Origin: DASYML01 sp036399835
Lineage (GTDB): Bacteria > Acidobacteriota > Blastocatellia > Pyrinomonadales > Pyrinomonadaceae
NCBI GenBank assembly: GCA_036399835.1
Contig: DASWMI010000210.1
Coordinates: 1-17,372, forward strand
DNA: 17,372 nt
Direction: 5' to 3'
Below the pieces are notes generated by a model. It did no database searches, was not told the origin of the DNA, and saw only the letters and a list, made by a program, of their open reading frames with translations. This document shows, one piece after another, positions 13,644-17,372 of this stretch. The position numbers were made by a program, and so were the translations under genes. How positions within the stretch are numbered: the first letter of the stretch is position 1; each line of letters begins with the position of its first letter.

Positions 13644-15533
13644 TCATCCTTTTGCGAAGACTTCCGCAGGCTCGCCCATGTCGCGCGCAGAGGGCGTGAT
13701 GATCGTGCGGGCGTTGACGTAAATCTTTTCGCCTTTCTGAATGGCGCGGCGCACGTCGTCTTCGCTGACGAAATCCACGGCCTTGCGCGCGTTGCCGTTA
13801 GTCTGCGCGCCGCCCTGTTGAGACTGTTGAGCGGCGGGCGGCGGCGGCGGCGTTTGTGCAGACGCAGCCGTTGACGCGTGGGAAGCGCCGTTGCCGCCGT
13901 TGGTTTCGACAGCAGTTGGCGCGGCTGAAGCCTGCGGCGCAGCATCCGGCCTGTCGTATCTTGTGCCAGCCTCTATGTCCACGACGGGTTGCGAGGGAGC
14001 GGGCGACTGCGCAGCGTGAAGCGGCGCGCCTTCAAAGGCCGGCTGGCCGGGCGCGCGATTTGCCAGGAAGCGGTCAACGATGGCCGCTATCTCTTCCCGT
14101 TTGATAGCGCCCTGCGAGCCTTGCGCGGAAGATGCGAGCGCGGGCTGTGCGGATTCACGCGCGGCGGCGGCGGGACGCGCGCTCTGGACCGGCCTGGTCT
14201 CAAAGGCGACGCGCTTGATGTCCATCAGGTGCAAGGGCGAGACGTTATCGGAAGTCACGTTGCCGCCCCAGGAGCCGCAGCCGAGCGTCATAGAAGGAGG
14301 CAGCGCCGTCGAAAAGCCTATCGCGCCGTGTGTCGTCGGCGTATTGACGCAGACGCGCGAGGCCGGCATCTCCTTGCCGTAGGCGACGGCCGCTTCGCGC
14401 GAGCGTGTGTGTATGCCCGCGGTGTGGCCCATCCCGCCGTAGCTTAAAACCTCGAAGCAGCGAGCCGCGCCGCGCTCTATTCCGTCTTCAACATAAAAGG
14501 CCAGTATCGGCGAGAGCTTTTCCATAGAGAGCGGATAATCGCGCCCGACCCCGCCGACATCAACCATCAGGCAGCGCGTCCCCTGCGGGACACTGAGGCC
14601 AGCCATCTTCGCAATCGTTTCGACGGACCTACCGACGATGGCCGGATTTAAAGAACGCTGCGGCGTGGCGACGACCTTCGCCAACTTCTCCGCTTCCGCG
14701 GCACTCAGAAAATGAGCGCCCTGCGCCCTGAACTGTTCGCGCACCTCTTTCTCGACCGGAGCATCGCAGACGACGGCCTGCTCCGAAGCGCAGATCGTCC
14801 CGTTGTCGAAAGTCTTTCCGGTCAGGATGTCCTGCACGGCCTTTGGCACGTTGGCGGTCCTTTCGATAAAGACCGGAACATTGCCTGGACCAACGCCGAA
14901 GGCTGGCTTGCCTGAAGAGTAAGCTGCGCGGACCAATCCTATACCGCCTGTGGCGAGGATGACTGCCGTCTGCTTGTGCTTCATCAAGGCTTCCGTGCCT
15001 TCGATGGTCGCCGTCGTCATGCAGCCGATGGCCTCTGCGGGCAGCCCCTCTTTAATCGCCGCCTCGCGCATCACCCTGACAGTCTCGTTGATGCAGCGCG
15101 CGGCGGAAGGATGGGGCGAAAGGACTATCGCGTTGCGCGACTTGATGGCGATGAGAACCTTGAAGATAGCCGTCGAGGTCGGGTTGGTTGAAGGGATAAT
15201 CCCTGCGACGACGCCGCGCGGGCTGGCAATCTCGACCACGTCTTTTGATTCCGAGACGACGCCGACCGTGCGCAGGCCCTTGAAGTAGTTCCAGACATCC
15301 TCCGCGGCGAAGCGGTTCTTGACCTCTTTGTCGGCGGGGACTCCGTAGCCTGTCTCTTCGCTCGCCATCTGGCCCAGACGCGCAGCCTCGCGCAGCGCGG
15401 CCTTCGCCATTGCCTCGCAGATGCGGTCAATCTTCGCCTGGTCAAAACGCGCCAGTTGAACTTGCGCGCGATGCGCCGCCTCGACCAGATCACGCGCCTG
15501 CTGGACAGAGACGAGGTCTTTATCAACAGACAT
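13644..15533 (-). CDS. CoA-acylating aldehyde dehydrogenase of BMC, with long C-terminal extension
   Basis: Converts a short-chain aldehyde plus CoA and NAD to acyl-CoA and NADH, the common core reaction of metabolic BMCs (PduP/EutE type). Residues 1 to about 448 are the catalytic domain: IIPSTNPTSTAIFK (112-125), the catalytic cysteine in FDNGTICASEQ (Cys248), NTPTTHGAIG (397-406) and GCGSWGGNVTSDN (418-430). Family members usually stop near here. This one adds about 180 residues: Ala/Pro/Gln/Ser-rich linkers, an amphipathic helix IKREEIAAIVDRFLANR (477-493) resembling an encapsulation peptide, and a separate conserved-looking module at 585-627 containing KIYVNARTIITPSARD. The helix probably loads the enzyme into the shell; the last module is unassigned. 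GAAGGGGGG precedes the ATG. The aldehyde substrate is unknown because no signature enzyme is present. Confidence 0.93.
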   Translation of the reverse strand: MSVDKDLVSVQQARDLVEAAHRAQVQLARFDQAKIDRICEAMAKAALREAARLGQMASEETGYGVPADKEVKNRFAAEDVWNYFKGLRTVGVVSESKDVVEIASPRGVVAGIIPSTNPTSTAIFKVLIAIKSRNAIVLSPHPSAARCINETVRVMREAAIKEGLPAEAIGCMTTATIEGTEALMKHKQTAVILATGGIGLVRAAYSSGKPAFGVGPGNVPVFIERTANVPKAVQDILTGKTFDNGTICASEQAVVCDAPVEKEVREQFRAQGAHFLSAAEAEKLAKVVATPQRSLNPAIVGRSVETIAKMAGLSVPQGTRCLMVDVGGVGRDYPLSMEKLSPILAFYVEDGIERGAARCFEVLSYGGMGHTAGIHTRSREAAVAYGKEMPASRVCVNTPTTHGAIGFSTALPPSMTLGCGSWGGNVTSDNVSPLHLMDIKRVAFETRPVQSARPAAAARESAQPALASSAQGSQGAIKREEIAAIVDRFLANRAPGQPAFEGAPLHAAQSPAPSQPVVDIEAGTRYDRPDAAPQASAAPTAVETNGGNGASHASTAASAQTPPPPPAAQQSQQGGAQTNGNARKAVDFVSEDDVRRAIQKGEKIYVNARTIITPSARDMGEPAEVFAKG

Positions 15534-15648
15534 GATGCAACCCCCCTTCGGAAATTTTTGATTTTAGATTTGCGATTTTTGATTGCAGAAAGCTGGGCGG
15601 GCAGGCCGCCCCCGCGAAATCGCCAATCGAAAATCTAAGATCGCAAAT
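15534..15648 (-). repeat. GATTTT-word hairpin between BMC-H and ALDH genes
   Basis: Plus-strand heptads GATTTTA, GATTTGC, GATTTTT (15559-15585) face complementary heptads at 15623-15650. A GC-rich perfect stem, GGGCGG (15595-15600) with CCGCCC (15606-15611), is nested between them. The outer arm reaches the stop codon of the BMC-H gene. Confidence 0.75.
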
Positions 15649-16050
15649 TCATTTCGCTCTTTCCTTATTATTCTCTCTGGCTCCGGCGGGGAGCGTGCGG
15701 CCCTGGTCGCCTTCGCCGAGTTGTGCGCGGCCACCGCCTTGCAGTGCGCGCTCATCGGGGCTGTGGCCCGTGATGCCGTTGTGCGGCAAGACGCGCTCGA
15801 CCTCTGTGTGCGGGCGCGGGATGACGTGGACGCTAATCAACTCGCCGACGCGACGTGCGGCGGCAGCGCCTGCGTCCGTCGCCGCCTTGACCGCGCCGAC
15901 ATCGCCGCGCACGAAGATCGTCACGTAACCTGCGCCGATATATTCTTTTCCTAAAAGCTGTACGTTGGCGGCCTTGACCATCGCGTCGGCGGCTTCAACG
16001 GCTCCGACAAATCCTTTAGTCTCGACCATTCCGAGTGCTTCGAGAGGCAT
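15649..16050 (-). CDS. BMC-H hexameric shell protein, first gene of BMC operon
   Basis: A 133-residue PduA/EutM-like shell protein. The BMC domain covers about residues 2-90 (LEALGMVETKGFVGAVEAAD, FVRGDVGAVKAATDAGAAAA, HVIPRPHTEVERVLP). The pore loop is YIGAG (37-41), with Tyr and Ala replacing the Lys and Ser of PduA's KIGSG. This makes it different from the other BMC-H here (KIDAG). A 40-residue Gly/Glu/Arg-rich tail follows, so the two hexamers differ in both pore and tail. GTGAGGA lies about ten bases before the ATG. It is the first gene after a probable promoter and likely the most highly expressed. Confidence 0.95.
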   Translation of the reverse strand: MPLEALGMVETKGFVGAVEAADAMVKAANVQLLGKEYIGAGYVTIFVRGDVGAVKAATDAGAAAARRVGELISVHVIPRPHTEVERVLPHNGITGHSPDERALQGGGRAQLGEGDQGRTLPAGARENNKERAK

Positions 16051-16118
16051 GAGCTGTGATCCTCACTTTTCAGTTGTACAAATTAAAAACGGACTGCTTG
16101 TTTTCCGAAGAACGCCCA

Positions 16119-16147
16119 ATCGTAGCCCTCTGCGCCGGAAGAATCAA
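16119..16147 (-). promoter_or_regulatory. Probable promoter of BMC operon
   Basis: On the minus strand TTGATT (16142-16147) and TACGAT (16119-16124) are separated by 17 bases, giving a leader of about 60 bases to the first shell gene. Matches to consensus are moderate, with no operator obvious. Confidence 0.4.
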
Positions 16148-16178
16148 GAGACGCGCAAACATTTGAGCGAGCAAAAGT

Positions 16179-16208
16179 TTGACAACATTTCTGGGCACAG
16201 GCTATATT
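16179..16208 (+). promoter_or_regulatory. Strong sigma-70 promoter for RodZ-like gene
   Basis: TTGACA (16179-16184), an 18-bp spacer and TATATT (16203-16208) make a near-consensus promoter. It implies a leader of about 250 bases, most of it repeat, before the RodZ-like gene. Confidence 0.65.
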
Positions 16209-16233
16209 TCGGTCAAGGCGCGGAAGCATTTAG

Positions 16234-16375
16234 GGAATTTTCGATTTTGATTTCGGATTTTAGATTTGGCGCGGCGATAAAATTGAGCCTCAAAGCCGAG
16301 CTTGAAATCTCGGCCCTGAAGATTCTCAAACAACTCGTCAATAGCAAATCTGAGATCCAAAATCTAAAATCTAAG
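16234..16375 (+). repeat. GATTTT-word inverted repeat with unique core
   Basis: The left arm (16234-16270) reads GATTTCG, GATTTTA, GATTTGG. The right arm (16345-16375) is complementary (CAAATCTG, AAAATCTA). About 75 bases of non-repeat sequence lie between. It uses the same word family as the 15534-15648 repeat and sits wholly in the untranslated leader. Confidence 0.7.
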
Positions 16376-16464
16376 CGGGTCGGCCAGATGGTTCAAACTA
16401 AAGCCCGGCCCGCCGTGTATAGAGGCCCACCCAAGCACTCCTGAGAGGCGAACGCGGATTGGTG

Positions 16465-17250
16465 ATGGCGACATCCCTTGGAGAACAGTTGCGACTCGCA
16501 CGCGAGGCGCGCGGCATCTCTCTACGTGAAATCTCTGAGCAGACGCGCATCTCCATGCGATACCTGGAAGCCATAGAGGGCGACGATTACAGACGACTGC
16601 CCGGCGGCATCTTTAATAAAAGCTTCGTCAAGGCTTATGCCAGGTATATCGGTTTCAGCGAAACTGAAGCCGTCGAAGAATACCTGCGCACGGCGCGCGA
16701 ACAGGGGTCGTCCGACGAAGTGGCGACGACTCCGCATCAATCGCACGTCTACACGGACGGCAACTCCGCTCGCTCGCCCTTCATCACGCTCCTGCTGACA
16801 GTTCTCATCCTGGCGATTCTCTCGCTCGGCGTTTACGCCGGGCTGCACTGGTATCAACGTCGCGCCGCCAATCCAGCCGCGGGAAATTCCTCGCCCGCCC
16901 CGGCTCACAACAGCGGCAACACGAACGCAGGCGCGGCCACCAGCCGTCCGCAGCAAGCTTCTCAGCCCGCCGCCGCGCTTAACGTGCAGATCAAGGCGCG
17001 CGGCGAGAAGGTCTGGATTAGAACCCGCCAGGATGATGAGAAGCGCACCGAAGCCACTCTGGCTGCCGAGGAAACCAGGGAGTTTAAGCCCGCGCAAAGC
17101 CTGACGATTGAATATTCAAAGGACAAGGTGAGCGCGCTCGAAGTTAACATCAACGGTCGCGCGGCGCGTGTCCCGACCGAGCCAAAGCCCAAGACCATTC
17201 TCACAGAGATGGTTATCACGAAGGACAATTACGAGCAGTATCTGCCATAA
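16465..17250 (+). CDS. RodZ-like membrane protein with N-terminal HTH
   Basis: A 261-residue protein built like RodZ. Residues 4-75 form a Cro/C1-type helix-turn-helix of the HTH_25 kind (LGEQLRLAREARGISLREIS, RYLEAIEGDDYRRLPGG, SFVKAYARYIGF). A single membrane helix lies at about 106-127. A Ser/Pro/Asn-rich linker (135-168) leads to a C-terminal beta domain of DUF4115 type (VQIKARGEKVWIRTRQDD, FKPAQSLTIEYSKD). RodZ links MreB to the membrane; many family members outside Proteobacteria lack direct tests. In-frame TTG and GTG codons precede; I choose the ATG at 16465, six bases after GCGGA, though the GAGAGG at 16443-16448 would suit the TTG at 16459. It is divergent from the BMC operon, with no apparent functional link. 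Confidence 0.85.
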   Translation: MATSLGEQLRLAREARGISLREISEQTRISMRYLEAIEGDDYRRLPGGIFNKSFVKAYARYIGFSETEAVEEYLRTAREQGSSDEVATTPHQSHVYTDGNSARSPFITLLLTVLILAILSLGVYAGLHWYQRRAANPAAGNSSPAPAHNSGNTNAGAATSRPQQASQPAAALNVQIKARGEKVWIRTRQDDEKRTEATLAAEETREFKPAQSLTIEYSKDKVSALEVNINGRAARVPTEPKPKTILTEMVITKDNYEQYLP

Positions 17251-17335
17251 GCCGACCCTTCTCAATGCTGCGCGGCGGCGCGTCAAGGACGCCTGCGCGC
17301 CCGCACGCCGCGCCCGGCAACAAAACGATGCCCCC

Positions 17336-17362
17336 TGCCCGCCTCCAGCGCGGGCATTTTTT
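17336..17362 (+). terminator. Rho-independent terminator of RodZ-like gene
   Basis: TGCCCGC (17336-17342) pairs with GCGGGCA (17350-17356) around a seven-base loop, followed directly by TTTTTT and then ATTT. It is a clean terminator about 85 bases after the stop codon. A GC-rich stretch before it (17270-17320) offers further weaker hairpins. Confidence 0.85.
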
Positions 17363-17372
17363 ATTTACGAAT

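Larger units (their letters stand above)
16051..16464. other. Divergent intergenic region of BMC operon and RodZ-like gene
   Basis: About 410 bases holding a probable minus-strand promoter for the BMC operon, a strong plus-strand promoter for the RodZ-like gene, and a long GATTTT-word repeat in the plus-strand leader. The plus-strand open frame here (15965-16444) translates repeat DNA (KSEIQNLKSK-like) and runs antisense into the shell gene, so I do not call it a gene. Confidence 0.6.

Noticed and set aside
13856..14447. Plus-strand open frames antisense to the ALDH C-terminus
   Set aside because: GC-rich antisense frames over the ALDH gene. The minus-strand protein has clear catalytic motifs.
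15965..16444. Plus-strand open frame of 159 codons before the RodZ-like gene
   Set aside because: The first part is antisense to the shell gene and the rest translates GATTTT-word repeats. There is no start signal after the promoter.

Overview
The window reads as a moderately GC-rich bacterial chromosome segment. It most resembles an acidobacterium, probably of the Blastocatellia group. That is an inference from gene style: a CxxC/CxxD zinc ribbon fused to a FlgO/TolB-like domain and TPRs, a compact bacterial microcompartment (BMC) locus, and an S74-chaperone fibre protein. No rRNA, tRNA, CRISPR array, insertion sequence or integrase was seen.

Left part (1-8600): a secreted fibre-like protein with a C-terminal intramolecular chaperone domain (minus strand). 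Next is an ACT-less homoserine dehydrogenase (minus), divergent from thyA-folA (plus), which supply dTMP and tetrahydrofolate. A 3-methyladenine DNA glycosylase (minus) is divergent from a hotdog thioesterase, which is followed by a zinc-ribbon/TPR protein (plus). A GC-rich hairpin and a perfect 24-bp inverted repeat separate this from the next block.

Middle (8679-10145): a RecA-like/AAA_24-type ATPase of phage style (minus), then about 390 bases with palindromic operator-like motifs and one doubtful small CxxC ORF.

Right part (10146-16050): the most interesting region, an apparently complete seven-gene minus-strand BMC operon. In transcription order it encodes a BMC-H shell protein; a CoA-acylating aldehyde dehydrogenase with a 180-residue C-terminal extension; a BMC-P (EutN/CcmL) pentamer; an ACT-domain protein with an encapsulation-peptide-like N-terminus; a tail-anchored zinc-ribbon protein; a UPF0210 (DUF711, 'PFL-like') protein; and a second BMC-H. 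No classical signature enzyme, phosphotransacylase or alcohol dehydrogenase is visible. The UPF0210/ACT pair is therefore the leading candidate for the unknown core chemistry that feeds the aldehyde dehydrogenase. A divergent RodZ-like membrane HTH gene with its own promoter and terminator closes the window.

At least six intergenic gaps carry the same style of element: 7-8-nt imperfect tandem words, different in each gap, whose second half is the reverse complement of the first, so the RNA would fold into a long hairpin. In the BMC operon these abut stop and start codons, and several internal genes lack a recognisable Shine-Dalgarno sequence.
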